NCBI RefSeq assembly: GCF_036231355.1
Contig: NZ_CP109496.1
Coordinates: 3,162,001 to 3,226,000, forward strand
DNA: 64,000 bases
Reading direction: 5' to 3'
Source: Streptomyces sp. NBC_01431
Lineage (GTDB): Bacteria; Actinomycetota; Actinomycetes; Streptomycetales; Streptomycetaceae
A model generated the notes under the pieces. The model was given only the letters and a program-made list of their open reading frames with translations. It was not told the DNA's origin and ran no database searches. Position numbers and translations under genes: made by a program. Below are positions 41,496 through 49,948 of this stretch, piece by piece; the first letter of the stretch is position 1; each line of letters starts with the position of its first letter.

Positions 41496-42557
41496 TCACG
41501 GGGTCGTCTTGACCTTGATGGTGCCGTCGACGATCTTCTTCTTGGCCGCGTCGAGCTGCGGCTGGATGTCGGCGATGAAGCCACCGCTGGTGGCGAGCGA
41601 AACGCCGCCCTTGGCCAGCGGGTAGCTGTTGGTGCCGACCAGCGGCTTGCCGTCCTTGACCGACTTGATCAGGTCGTAGACGCCGATGTCGACGTTCTTG
41701 ACGACCGAGGTCAGGATCGAGTTCTTGTACTTGTCGAGCGAGGCCTGCTGGTACTGGTCGGAGTCGACACCGATCGCCCAGGCGCCCTGCTTGCCCGCGA
41801 CGGCCTCGATCGCACCGGTGCCGGAGGAGCCGGCGGCGGTGTAGATCACGTCGGCGCCGTTGTCGAGCATGCCCTGCGCGGCTTCCTTGCCCTTGTCGGG
41901 GCTGGCGAAGCCGGAGTTGTCGGAACCGTGCGACAGGTACTGGTTGTCGACCTTGACGGACGGCTTGGTGTCCTTGACGCCCTGGTTGAAGCCCGCCTCG
42001 AACTTCTTGATCAGGGGGACGTCCACACCGCCGATGAAGCCGACGTGGCCCGTCTTGGTCTTCAGCGCCGCCGCGACACCGGCGAGGTAGGAGCCCTGCT
42101 CCTCGGTGAAGACGATGTTGTCGACGTTCTTGGGGCCCTCGACGACGGAGTCGACGATGCCGAAGGTCGTGTTCGGGAACTTCGCCGCGACCTGCTTCAT
42201 CGAGTTCGTGTACGCGAAGCCGATGCCGATCACGGGGTTGTAGCCGCCCGAGGCCAGGTCGCTCAGCTTCTGGACGCGGTCGGCCTCGGTGTCGGTGGTC
42301 TTGGCGGTCAGCTCCTTGACGGAGCCGCCGAACTCGGTCTTGGCCTTGTCGATACCGCGCGCGGCGGAGTCGTTGAACGAGTGGTCGCCACGGCCGCCGA
42401 CGTCGTAGGCGACGCCGATCTTGACGCCATTGCCGCCCGCGGACGAGGACGAGGAGCCCGACTCCTTCTGGGAGGACGTGGAGCCACACGCGGTGGCTGA
42501 AAGCGCGAGCGCGGCGGTAGCGATACCTGCCGCAGCGATCTTGGATACCCGGCGCAC
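41496..42557 (-). CDS. bmpA: BMP-family nucleoside-binding lipoprotein
   Basis: The 353-residue protein has a lipoprotein signal with lipobox LSATAC (Cys about residue 24) and a Ser-rich linker. The BMP/PnrA fold follows (VKIGVAYDVGGRGDHSFNDS, ending VIGIGFAYTNSM, FTEEQGSYLAG, VGFIGGVD, VIYTAAGSSGTGAIEA). The G-G-x-G-D-x-S-F-N-D loop binds ribose in nucleoside-binding relatives. It captures nucleosides for the ABC complex encoded downstream. The start is GTG. An operator-like element lies 62 bases upstream. Confidence 0.92.
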   Translation of the reverse strand: MRRVSKIAAAGIATAALALSATACGSTSSQKESGSSSSSAGGNGVKIGVAYDVGGRGDHSFNDSAARGIDKAKTEFGGSVKELTAKTTDTEADRVQKLSDLASGGYNPVIGIGFAYTNSMKQVAAKFPNTTFGIVDSVVEGPKNVDNIVFTEEQGSYLAGVAAALKTKTGHVGFIGGVDVPLIKKFEAGFNQGVKDTKPSVKVDNQYLSHGSDNSGFASPDKGKEAAQGMLDNGADVIYTAAGSSGTGAIEAVAGKQGAWAIGVDSDQYQQASLDKYKNSILTSVVKNVDIGVYDLIKSVKDGKPLVGTNSYPLAKGGVSLATSGGFIADIQPQLDAAKKKIVDGTIKVKTTP

Positions 42558-42618
42558 GAGGAGGTCCCTTCAAACCTGAACCGAGGCGCCCCTACCGGCG
42601 CTGGTTTCGCGTCGGATC

Positions 42619-42632
42619 GTAACGCGCGTAGA
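42619..42632. promoter_or_regulatory. Nucleoside-regulon operator (imperfect) upstream of bmp
   Basis: GTAACGCGCGTAGA conserves the central palindrome and right half but differs at the first three positions. Read on the minus strand, the degenerate half forms TACGAT (42621-42616), a good -10. Confidence 0.6.
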
Positions 42633-42697
42633 TGTCGCGTAAAGCCCTGTTCGGAAGCCGTTATCGAATCGCCGCGAACAGGGGATGAAGTGTCCGG

Positions 42698-43933
42698 TTA
42701 CGAGCGGTTGCCATCCAGCAGCGCAGTGGCGGTGAACAGTTCCACCCCGACCTTGATGGCGGCTTCATCCGCGTCGAAATCACCCCGATGGAGGTCAAGC
42801 CGGGCGTTCGAGCCGGGCGTACGGACCCCGAGGCGGGCCATCGCCCCAGGTACATGCTCCAGGTACCACGAAAAGTCCTCGCCACCCAGTGACTGCTCCG
42901 TGTCCTCGATCGCGAACGGTCCCCGGCGCGCCGCCATCGCGTTGTGAAGCAGCTCGGTGATGGCCGGATCGTTGACGACCGGGGGCACCCCGCGGACGTA
43001 GTTGATCTCCGATTTGGCGCCGTGCAGGGTGGCCACCTCGTCAATCGCGGCGTGTACGAGGTCGGGCGCGTCGCGCCACGCCGAGAGTTCGAGGCAGCGC
43101 ACGGTGCCGGCCAGCTCGGCGTGCATCGGGATGACGTTGCAGGCATGGCCCGACTCGATGCGGCCCCAGGTGAGGGCGAGGCCCGCGCGGGCGTCGATGC
43201 GGCGGGCGAGCAGCGCGGGCACGTCGGCGGCGACCCGGGCGACGGCGGTCACCATGTCGGTGGTGAGGTGCGGGCGGGCGGTGTGGCCGCCGGGGCCGTA
43301 CAGGGCGACCTCCAGCCGGTCGCAGGCGGAAGTGATGGCGCCGGTGCGCAGCCCGATCCGGCCGGCGTCGACGCGCGGGTCGCAGTGCACCGCGACGATC
43401 CGGCCCACGCCGTCCAGGACACCCGCCTCGATGGCGTCCGCCGCGCCGCCGGGCAGCACTTCCTCGGCGGGCTGGAAGAGCAGCCGTACGGGCGCGGGCA
43501 GGCGGTCCTGGCGGTGCAGCTCGGCGAGGACGAGGCCGGCGCCGAGGACGGTGGTGGTGTGCACGTCGTGGCCGCAGGCGTGGGCGCGGTCGGGGACGGT
43601 GGAGCGGTAGGACACGCCGGTCTTGGCGTCGGGGATGGGCAGGGCGTCGATGTCCGCGCGCATCGCCAGCATCGGATGCCCCCGGTCGGGGGTACCGACG
43701 TCGCAGATGAGGCCGGTGCCGGACGGCAGCACGCGGGGCCTGAGCCCGGCCGCTTCGAGGCGGGCCTTGATCGCGGCGGTGGTCCGGAACTCCTGGTTGC
43801 CGAGCTCGGGGTGCATGTGCAAGTCCCGGCGGAAGGCGACGAGTTCGCCGAACAGGGCCTCACTCAGCGCCCCGGGCAGCGGCTCTTCGCGGGGCAGATC
43901 GGCTTCGGACTCGCGGGACATCAACTGGTTCAC
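42698..43933 (-). CDS. M20-family amidohydrolase
   Basis: The 411-residue metallopeptidase-fold protein has FRRDLHMHPELGNQE at the start, MRADIDALPI, HACGHDVHTTTVLGA (metal ligands), FQPAEEVLPGGA (catalytic and metal Glu), GGHTARPH in the dimerisation domain and NVIPMHAELAGTVRC. Related enzymes hydrolyse N-acyl amino acids or indole-acetyl-amino acids. The substrate here is unknown. Start choice is uncertain: GTG 43933 (VNQLMSRESE) is used, ATG 43921 is possible. It lies upstream of bmp in the same direction with a gap that holds the bmp operator. Confidence 0.86.
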   Translation of the reverse strand: MNQLMSRESEADLPREEPLPGALSEALFGELVAFRRDLHMHPELGNQEFRTTAAIKARLEAAGLRPRVLPSGTGLICDVGTPDRGHPMLAMRADIDALPIPDAKTGVSYRSTVPDRAHACGHDVHTTTVLGAGLVLAELHRQDRLPAPVRLLFQPAEEVLPGGAADAIEAGVLDGVGRIVAVHCDPRVDAGRIGLRTGAITSACDRLEVALYGPGGHTARPHLTTDMVTAVARVAADVPALLARRIDARAGLALTWGRIESGHACNVIPMHAELAGTVRCLELSAWRDAPDLVHAAIDEVATLHGAKSEINYVRGVPPVVNDPAITELLHNAMAARRGPFAIEDTEQSLGGEDFSWYLEHVPGAMARLGVRTPGSNARLDLHRGDFDADEAAIKVGVELFTATALLDGNRS

Positions 43934-44106
43934 CCATTGAGGGTAGGCTTCTTTGAGGGTCAACTAACGCGCGATCAACAAAAGTTCAGCCTCATAGGGG
44001 AAGAAAATCGGCCGCCGGGCGCATGGCCCGTGTGACAGCTGGGTAAACTCCTCCGTCCTTCAGCCCGCTTCACCCCTCGGGCGCCAGGACCGCCGCCATC
44101 GAACGC

Positions 44107-45198
44107 TCAGGCCGCCACCGTGGCGAGCCCGTGGACGTCCCGCGCCGTGCCGGTCACCCCGTCCAGGAAACCCTGGGCGCGCGGCGAGGCGGTGTCCGTG
44201 AGCCACTGCGGATCGATGTCGCAGACCACGACCGAGACCCCGGTGCCCGCGAGCGCGAGGGGAAGCGTGTGGACGACGGTGGAGGGGAAGCTCACGACCG
44301 TACGGCCGATGGGCCCCCGGCGCGCGATGAGTTCGAGCGGCAGATCGGGGCGGACGATCTCCAGACCGGTGCGGGCGTGCAGGGTGCGCAGCTTCTCGGC
44401 GGACTCGCGGCGGTGGGCGAAGTAGCGGGTCACGCCGTGCGTACGAGCCAGCCGGGCGACCGCGGCGAGATAGCGCTCAGGGTCGACCACGCCGGTCTCC
44501 ACCAGTGAAGTCCCCACCAGATCGGCCCCCTTGGTCAGCCGTGGGGGGCCGAAGTTCGCACGCGTCCAGCCGAAGGTGTGGGGGGTGACGGTGACACCGG
44601 CCGGCGCCTCTATGGGCATCGCGCTGAACACCTCGACGGCGCGGCGCGGCGCGGGCGTGAGCCGGCGGCGGGCCGCCGCGGATATGGGCGCGAACAGCAC
44701 GTCGCGCGCGCCGGCCCGGCTGCCGCGCCGGTGCCAGCGCACCAGGCGTTCGCCACGGGCGAGTTGGGAGACGAACTCCATCGTGGCCGTGCCGTCGTCC
44801 ACGACCACGAGTTCGTGGGCACGGGTGACGGTGAGCAGCAGTTGGACGTAGCGCGAGAACGGGTCGCCCATGACGATCCGCCGCGCGCGGCGCAGCATCG
44901 GGGCGAGCCCGCCGATCGTGTGGAGCGGGGCCGTGGGCCCGCCCCGGGCCTCCTCCCAGCGCACCTTCGTGCCCGCGTCGCGCGCGAGTTCCGCCATCCG
45001 GCGCAGCTGGCCGCGCGACATCGGGTCGGTGGGCGAGAGCACCACGACGGTCAGCCCGGACAGGTCCGGCGCCCCCGGGCGCTGCTGCGCCGGTACGCCG
45101 TCGAGCAGCGGGCCGGGCGAGTGGGCCCACTCCAGGACGTTGAGCAGCTGGACCGGGCTCTCCACGAAGGCGACGGTGGCGGAGGTGTCCCGAGGCAC
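44107..45198 (-). CDS. Polysialyltransferase-like protein of the nonulosonate cluster
   Basis: The 363-residue protein resembles the bacterial alpha-2,8-polysialyltransferase type of GT-B enzyme. ATVAFVESPVQLLNVLEWA at the N-terminus, ELVVVDDGTATMEF (the D/E-D/E-G motif), RYFAHRRES (the usual H-P position) and VVSFPSTVVHTLPLAL (the S-T motif) all follow the pattern. It probably adds or polymerises nonulosonic acid units of a cell-surface glycan. It is the last gene of the neuA-neuB operon, starting 16 bases after neuB. Its GTG/ATG start overlaps no other gene. Confidence 0.7.
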   Translation of the reverse strand: MPRDTSATVAFVESPVQLLNVLEWAHSPGPLLDGVPAQQRPGAPDLSGLTVVVLSPTDPMSRGQLRRMAELARDAGTKVRWEEARGGPTAPLHTIGGLAPMLRRARRIVMGDPFSRYVQLLLTVTRAHELVVVDDGTATMEFVSQLARGERLVRWHRRGSRAGARDVLFAPISAAARRRLTPAPRRAVEVFSAMPIEAPAGVTVTPHTFGWTRANFGPPRLTKGADLVGTSLVETGVVDPERYLAAVARLARTHGVTRYFAHRRESAEKLRTLHARTGLEIVRPDLPLELIARRGPIGRTVVSFPSTVVHTLPLALAGTGVSVVVCDIDPQWLTDTASPRAQGFLDGVTGTARDVHGLATVAA

Positions 45199-45213
45199 GG
45201 CGGGCCCGCCCCC

Positions 45214-46140
45214 TCAGACCGCGGCCGGAGCGCGGTCGGCGGCCTCCGCCTGGGCGACGACCCCGGCGACGCGGCGCAGCTTCTTCATCGGGGCGAGCTC
45301 GGACTCGTACACCTTCTTGACGCCGTCGCCGAGGGCGGCCTCGATGGTGCGGATGTCGCGGACCAGGCGGGTGAGGCCGCCGGGCTCGACGGAGGCGGCC
45401 TGGTCGGAGCCCCACATGGCGCGGTCGAGGGTGATGTGGCGCTCGACGAAGGCGGCGCCGAGCGCGACCGCGGCGAGGGTGGTCTGAAGTCCGGTCTCGT
45501 GGCCGCTGTAGCCGATCGGCACGTTGGGGTACTCGGCCATCAGGCTGTTGATCACGCGCAGGTTGAGCTCCTCGGCCTTGGCCGGGTAGGTCGAAGTGGC
45601 GTGGCACAGAAGGATGTTGTCGCTGCCGAGCACCTCGACCGCGTGCCGGATCTGCTTCGGCGTCGACATGCCGGTGGAGAGGATGACGGTGCGTCCCGTG
45701 GCGCGCAGGGCGCGCAGCAGCTCGTCGTCGGTGAGCGAGGCGGAGGCCACCTTGTGGGCCGGAACGTCGAACTTCTCCAGAAAGGCGACGGCCTCGATGT
45801 CCCACGGCGAGGCGAACCAGTCGATGCCGCGCCGCGTGCAGTGCGCGTCGATGGTGCGGTACTCGTCCTCGCCGAACTCCACCCGGTGGCGGTAGTCGAT
45901 GTACGTCATCCGGCCCCACGGGGTGTCCCGCTCGATGTCCCACTGGTCGCGCGGGGTGCAGATCTCCGGGGTGCGCTTTTGGAACTTGACCGCGTCGCAG
46001 CCCGCGTCCGCGGCGGCGTCGACCAGCGCGAGCGCCTTGTCGAGGTCGCCGTTGTGGTTGATGCCGATCTCGCCGGTGATGTACACGGGCCGGCCCGGTC
46101 CCGCGGTGCGGCTGCCGAGGGTACGCAGACGGTTGCTCAT
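45214..46140 (-). CDS. neuB: N-acetylneuraminate/nonulosonate synthase (NeuB family), short form
   Basis: The 308-residue TIM-barrel enzyme has YITGEIGINHNGDLDKALAL, AVKFQKRTPE, FASPWDIEAVAFLEKFD, VASASLTDDELLRA, ILSTGMSTPKQI, ILLCHATSTYPA and IGYSGHETGL..LGAAFVERHITLDR. It condenses phosphoenolpyruvate with a mannosamine- or mannose-type aldose to make sialic acid or Kdn. Typical NeuB proteins (about 345 residues) carry a C-terminal antifreeze-like SAF domain. This one ends near residue 308, so SAF is absent. In S. coelicolor the corresponding genes are linked to a Kdn-containing teichulosonic acid. Confidence 0.88.
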   Translation of the reverse strand: MSNRLRTLGSRTAGPGRPVYITGEIGINHNGDLDKALALVDAAADAGCDAVKFQKRTPEICTPRDQWDIERDTPWGRMTYIDYRHRVEFGEDEYRTIDAHCTRRGIDWFASPWDIEAVAFLEKFDVPAHKVASASLTDDELLRALRATGRTVILSTGMSTPKQIRHAVEVLGSDNILLCHATSTYPAKAEELNLRVINSLMAEYPNVPIGYSGHETGLQTTLAAVALGAAFVERHITLDRAMWGSDQAASVEPGGLTRLVRDIRTIEAALGDGVKKVYESELAPMKKLRRVAGVVAQAEAADRAPAAV

Positions 46141-46155
46141 GAGGGTGTTCCTTAC

Positions 46156-47430
46156 CTAAGCGGGGGTGTGGTGGGGCTGGGGAAGGCGCTCGGTGTGCGG
46201 GGTGCGGTCGAGCTCGGGTCCGAGGAGCCAGGCGGCGATCTCGCGGACCGCTCCTTCGCCGCCGGGGGTACGGGTCACGGCGCGCGCGGCGGCGCGCACC
46301 GAGTCATGGGCGCTGCCGACGGCGACGGGCCAGCCGGCGAGCGCGAAACAGGGCAGGTCGTTGACGTCGTTGCCGGCGTAGAGCACGCGCTGCGGGTCGA
46401 TGCCCTCGTCCTCGCACCACTGCTTGAGGGCGAGGTCCTTGCGGTCGATGCCGTGCAGCACGGGGATCTTGAGCTTGCGGGCGCGGGCGGCGACGACCGG
46501 GTTCTGCTCGGTGGACAGGATGAGCAGCTTGAGGCCGGCCCGGCGCAGGGCGGCGATGCCGAGGCCGTCGCCCCGGTGCACGGCGACGAGTTCGCGGCCC
46601 TCGGAGTCGATGAGGACCTTGTCGTCGGTCTGGGTGCCGTCGAAGTCGAGGACGACCGCGTCGATGTCGTCGCAGGTCGGGGTGGGCAGGCGGTCGAGGA
46701 GCGGGGCGAGCGCGCGGGCCCGTTCCAGGTCGTGCGGCTCGTCGATCTCCAGGACGCGGGCCGGGTCGGTGCGCACGAGCGCGGTCCGGCCGAAGAAGCG
46801 GTGCCGGTGCCTGCGGAAGCCCTCGGCGTCCATGGCGTACGCGGCGCCGGTCTCCAGGAAGTCCTGCGGGCGGTCCTGGCGGCGCGGCCGGAACGACTTG
46901 TCGTGGCCCATGCCCTGGCCGTCGCCGACTCCGTTCTCGACGGACTCGCGCCACAGGAAACCGTGGAAGGGCGCGACGGTGACGGCGGTCTCGGCGCCGT
47001 CCTCGACGACCGCGGCCGCCACGCCCTCGACGTCCTCGCGGGTCAGGAAGGGGCTGGTGCACTGCACGAGCAGGACGACATCGGTGTCCGGGTAGGCGTC
47101 CAGGGCGTGCAGCACCGCCGCCTCGCTGGTGGCGGTGTCGCCGGAGAGGGCGGCCGGGCGGCTGACGGCGTCGGCGCCGGCCGAGCGGGCCGCGGCCGCG
47201 ATCGCCGGGTCGTCGGTGGAGACGACGATGTCGGTGACGTGGCGCGCGGACCGGCAGGCGAGCACCGCGCGCACGACCAGCGGAACGCCACCGACCGGGG
47301 CGAGGTTCTTGCCGGGCACGCCCTTGGAGCCGCCCCGGGCGGGAATCACGGCGAGGACTTTCGGGGGCGCGGCCGGGGGCGTACGGGGCGAGGCGGCCGC
47401 GGGCGTGTTCGCGGAGCTGGTCGGGGGCAT
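46156..47430 (-). CDS. neuA: CMP-nonulosonate synthetase fused to a HAD phosphatase
   Basis: The 424-residue protein has two domains. Residues about 24-255 are a cytidylyltransferase (VLAVIPARGGSKGVPGKNLA, VVSTDDPAIAAAA, LLVQCTSPFLTREDVEG, and the E-T-G-A-A-Y segment). Residues about 258-415 are a KdsC-like HAD phosphatase (AVVLDFDGTQTDDKVLIDS, LSTEQNPVVAARA, YAGNDVNDLPCFALAG). The fusion would dephosphorylate a 9-phosphate nonulosonate and activate it with CMP. The ATG is used, which also overlaps the end of the upstream gene by one base. A Pro/Ala-rich lead of 20 residues precedes the enzyme core. Confidence 0.88.
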   Translation of the reverse strand: MPPTSSANTPAAASPRTPPAAPPKVLAVIPARGGSKGVPGKNLAPVGGVPLVVRAVLACRSARHVTDIVVSTDDPAIAAAARSAGADAVSRPAALSGDTATSEAAVLHALDAYPDTDVVLLVQCTSPFLTREDVEGVAAAVVEDGAETAVTVAPFHGFLWRESVENGVGDGQGMGHDKSFRPRRQDRPQDFLETGAAYAMDAEGFRRHRHRFFGRTALVRTDPARVLEIDEPHDLERARALAPLLDRLPTPTCDDIDAVVLDFDGTQTDDKVLIDSEGRELVAVHRGDGLGIAALRRAGLKLLILSTEQNPVVAARARKLKIPVLHGIDRKDLALKQWCEDEGIDPQRVLYAGNDVNDLPCFALAGWPVAVGSAHDSVRAAARAVTRTPGGEGAVREIAAWLLGPELDRTPHTERLPQPHHTPA

Positions 47431-48776
47431 CACAGTTCTCCCATCCGGCGGATCACGGGCGCGACCCGCTGCACGCCGTGGCGGTAGGCCCCGCGCGCCG
47501 CGTCGCGCACGGCGTCCCGGATCACCCGGCGCAGTCCGCTCGGCTGGTTCGCGGGGGCCGTGCCCGGCAGCGGGGTGCCGTCGGGGGCGAGGTGGTGGCG
47601 GGCGAGGATGCCCGGGAGGTAGCCGGGCGCGGTGGCGGCGGTGTAGTAGGGGGCGAGCGGCGGCAGGCTTTCCTTCGACAGCAACTCGCCCATTCGCTCG
47701 CGTACGTGATCGAAGGCGTGGTGGTAGGCCTCGCCCGGCGCCACGCCCTGTGCGGCGAGCCAGCCGGGGTCGGGCACGGGCCGGTGCCCGGCGTCGAGCT
47801 GGTCCCAGGAGGCAAGGCAGCCGGAGCCCAGGAAGTGGTGGTTGCCGAGGCCTTCGCGGACGCCGAGGTCGGTGAGGACGGCCGTCGGGACCGAGCGGTG
47901 CAGGGACTCCAGGGCGGCCGTCGAGGAGACCGTCACCAGGAGGTCGGCCCGGTCCAGGACCTCGCCCATGTTCCCGTACGCCAGCCGGAAGTTGGGCGGC
48001 GGAGCCATGCCCTTGGCGAGCCTCTGGTAGGGGTGTTCCTCGATGTGCGTGGTGTGTTCGCCGGGCTGGGAGCGGAGCTTGAGCACGACCTCGCGCCCGG
48101 GGTGGCGCCGGGCGTGCTCCACCAGGCGCCGCAGCAGATAGCGCCGGTCGGCGCGACTCTCCGGCACGGAGGGCTGGGCCGCGAAGACGACGGTGTCGCG
48201 GCCGGGCTCGGCGGTGTACGCGGCGCCGCCCAGGAAGGGCAGCGCGGCCTCGGTGACGGCACGGGCGTCCGCGCCCACTCCCTCGTACACCGCGCGGAAA
48301 CGCCCGGCGTCGTGACGGGAGTTGGCGAGCACGATGTCCGCGCCGTGCCGTAGGAGCAGCCCGTCGGCGAGCTTCTCGTAGACGACGCCCACATAGCCGG
48401 TGACGACGACGGGCCGCGGTGTGTGGCCGGGCCACAGGGCGGCGAGCCCGTGCAGCGCAGCCTGGGCGGCCCCGCCGACGAGCGCCAGAACGATGACGTC
48501 GTACGCGTCCGGGCTCCCCATCTCCCGTGCAGCACCGAGGAATTGAGCCATCGTCACTTCACGGAGGGCGTCGGCGGACGCCCCGACCTCGGCGAGCTGA
48601 CGCGGGGTGGGGGTGGCGCGGCCGCGCAGCAGGAAGCCGGTGATGGCCGGTGCGGCGGATTCGGTGCCGGGCGCCGGTTCGGCGAGGCGGCGCGCGGTGA
48701 GCGCACCCCATTTCCACCGGGTGTCCGAATCCGCGAGAACCGCGATCCGCAGCCTTGAGTCGGTACGTGATGGCAC
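47430..48776 (-). CDS. DUF6716-type putative glycosyltransferase
   Basis: The 448-residue protein has a GT-B-like arrangement: LRIAVLADSDTRWKWGALTA, VIVLALVGGAAQAALHGLA, VVVTGYVGVVYEKLADGLLL, GADIVLANSRHDA, EVVLKLRSQPGEHTTHIEE, LLVTVSSTAALESLH, and a long C-terminal helix region. The S-S-T-A motif and the K-x-R-x-x-P segment recall polysialyl/capsule transferases. It starts at GTG 48776. TTG 48815 would add an unsupported lead. It is the first gene of the minus-strand nonulosonate operon, abutting neuA, so it probably acts on the same glycan. Confidence 0.7.
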   Translation of the reverse strand: MPSRTDSRLRIAVLADSDTRWKWGALTARRLAEPAPGTESAAPAITGFLLRGRATPTPRQLAEVGASADALREVTMAQFLGAAREMGSPDAYDVIVLALVGGAAQAALHGLAALWPGHTPRPVVVTGYVGVVYEKLADGLLLRHGADIVLANSRHDAGRFRAVYEGVGADARAVTEAALPFLGGAAYTAEPGRDTVVFAAQPSVPESRADRRYLLRRLVEHARRHPGREVVLKLRSQPGEHTTHIEEHPYQRLAKGMAPPPNFRLAYGNMGEVLDRADLLVTVSSTAALESLHRSVPTAVLTDLGVREGLGNHHFLGSGCLASWDQLDAGHRPVPDPGWLAAQGVAPGEAYHHAFDHVRERMGELLSKESLPPLAPYYTAATAPGYLPGILARHHLAPDGTPLPGTAPANQPSGLRRVIRDAVRDAARGAYRHGVQRVAPVIRRMGEL

Positions 48777-48934
48777 GCCGTAGAAACTAGAAAGCCGCGC
48801 GGGTTCGCGGCCCAACTCGACTGCAACAACGGGTTAACAGCGCGACTACGAATGAAGCGGGAGAAGGCGTACCGGGCCGGTTAACAGTCCCGCCATTCGT
48901 CGTTCACCCGCGATCTCTTTGATGGACAGGGCGA

Positions 48935-49948
48935 ATGACCGCGGCGCGCCATAACGTCACCGCCGTGGTCAAGCTCTCCGTCATCGTGCCGTTCTACAAC
49001 GTGCGGACGTACGCACCCGACACCCTGCGAAGTCTGCGCGCGAACGCCCGCGACGACTTCGAGTTCCTGCTCGTCGACGACTGCTCGTCGGACGGCACGA
49101 TCGAGCTGCTCGAACGCGCCGAGCGCGAGCTGCCGGGGGCGGTGCTCCTGAGACACGAACGCAACGGCGGCCTGGCCACGGCCCGCAATACGGGTCTGGA
49201 CGCGGCCCGCGGCGAATACCTGACGTACCTGGACGGCGACGACTGGCTGGCGCCCGGGTACTTCGCCCAACTCCTGGCATCCATAGAGGAGTTGGGGTGC
49301 GATTTCGTGCGCACCGACCACGTCCAGGTGACCGGTCAGGAGCGTACGGTGCACCGGGTCCCGCACGGCCGGCGCGGCGAGGTGATGTCACCGCGGGACG
49401 CGATCCTGCCCGCCACCCGCTCCACCTCGGTGGACTACGCGTTCGCCTGGGCCGGGATCTACCACCGCCGCCTCGCCGAGCGCGGGCTGCTGCACTTCAC
49501 CGACGGACTGCGCACCGCCGAGGACCGGCCGTGGATCTGGCGGCTGCACCGCGAGGCGGAGTCGTTCGCGGTGACCGGACAACTGGGTGTCTTCTACCGG
49601 CGCGGGGTCGCCTCGTCGCTCACCCAAATCGGCGATGTGCGACAACTCGATTTCATTCGCGCATTCGATCAAGTAATCGAGGAAACGGCGAAGGACCGGA
49701 ATGCGGCCGAACTGCTGCCAAAAGCGGTACGGACCTACTGCGCGATCATTTCCCACCACATGAGCTCCATCGAAAGGTTCGAACCGGCCGTGGCGAGAAA
49801 ACTGCGGGCCCTGAGCGCGGGCGCGTTGCGGCGGATGCCGCAGGACCACCTCAAGGACGCGCTGGACTCGATGGACTCCCGCCGTGCCGCCCGGCTGCGC
49901 CGGCTGCGCCACCGCCCCGTCCACTCCTCGGCGGGGGCTGTCGCCTGA
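48935..49948 (+). CDS. Family 2 glycosyltransferase
   Basis: The 337-residue GT-A protein has LSVIVPFYNVRTYAPDTLRS, FEFLLVDDCSSDGTIELLE, GLATARNTGLDAARGEYLTY and the metal-binding D-x-D in YLDGDDWLAPGYF. LRTAEDRPWIWRLH follows. It transfers a sugar to a membrane or wall glycan. It is divergent from the nonulosonate operon, with a 158-base shared upstream region. It overlaps the next polysialyltransferase-like gene (TGATG), so it is part of the same glycan locus. The ATG at 48935 is preferred (AGGGCGA upstream). A GTG at 48965 is another candidate. Confidence 0.86.
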   Translation: MTAARHNVTAVVKLSVIVPFYNVRTYAPDTLRSLRANARDDFEFLLVDDCSSDGTIELLERAERELPGAVLLRHERNGGLATARNTGLDAARGEYLTYLDGDDWLAPGYFAQLLASIEELGCDFVRTDHVQVTGQERTVHRVPHGRRGEVMSPRDAILPATRSTSVDYAFAWAGIYHRRLAERGLLHFTDGLRTAEDRPWIWRLHREAESFAVTGQLGVFYRRGVASSLTQIGDVRQLDFIRAFDQVIEETAKDRNAAELLPKAVRTYCAIISHHMSSIERFEPAVARKLRALSAGALRRMPQDHLKDALDSMDSRRAARLRRLRHRPVHSSAGAVA

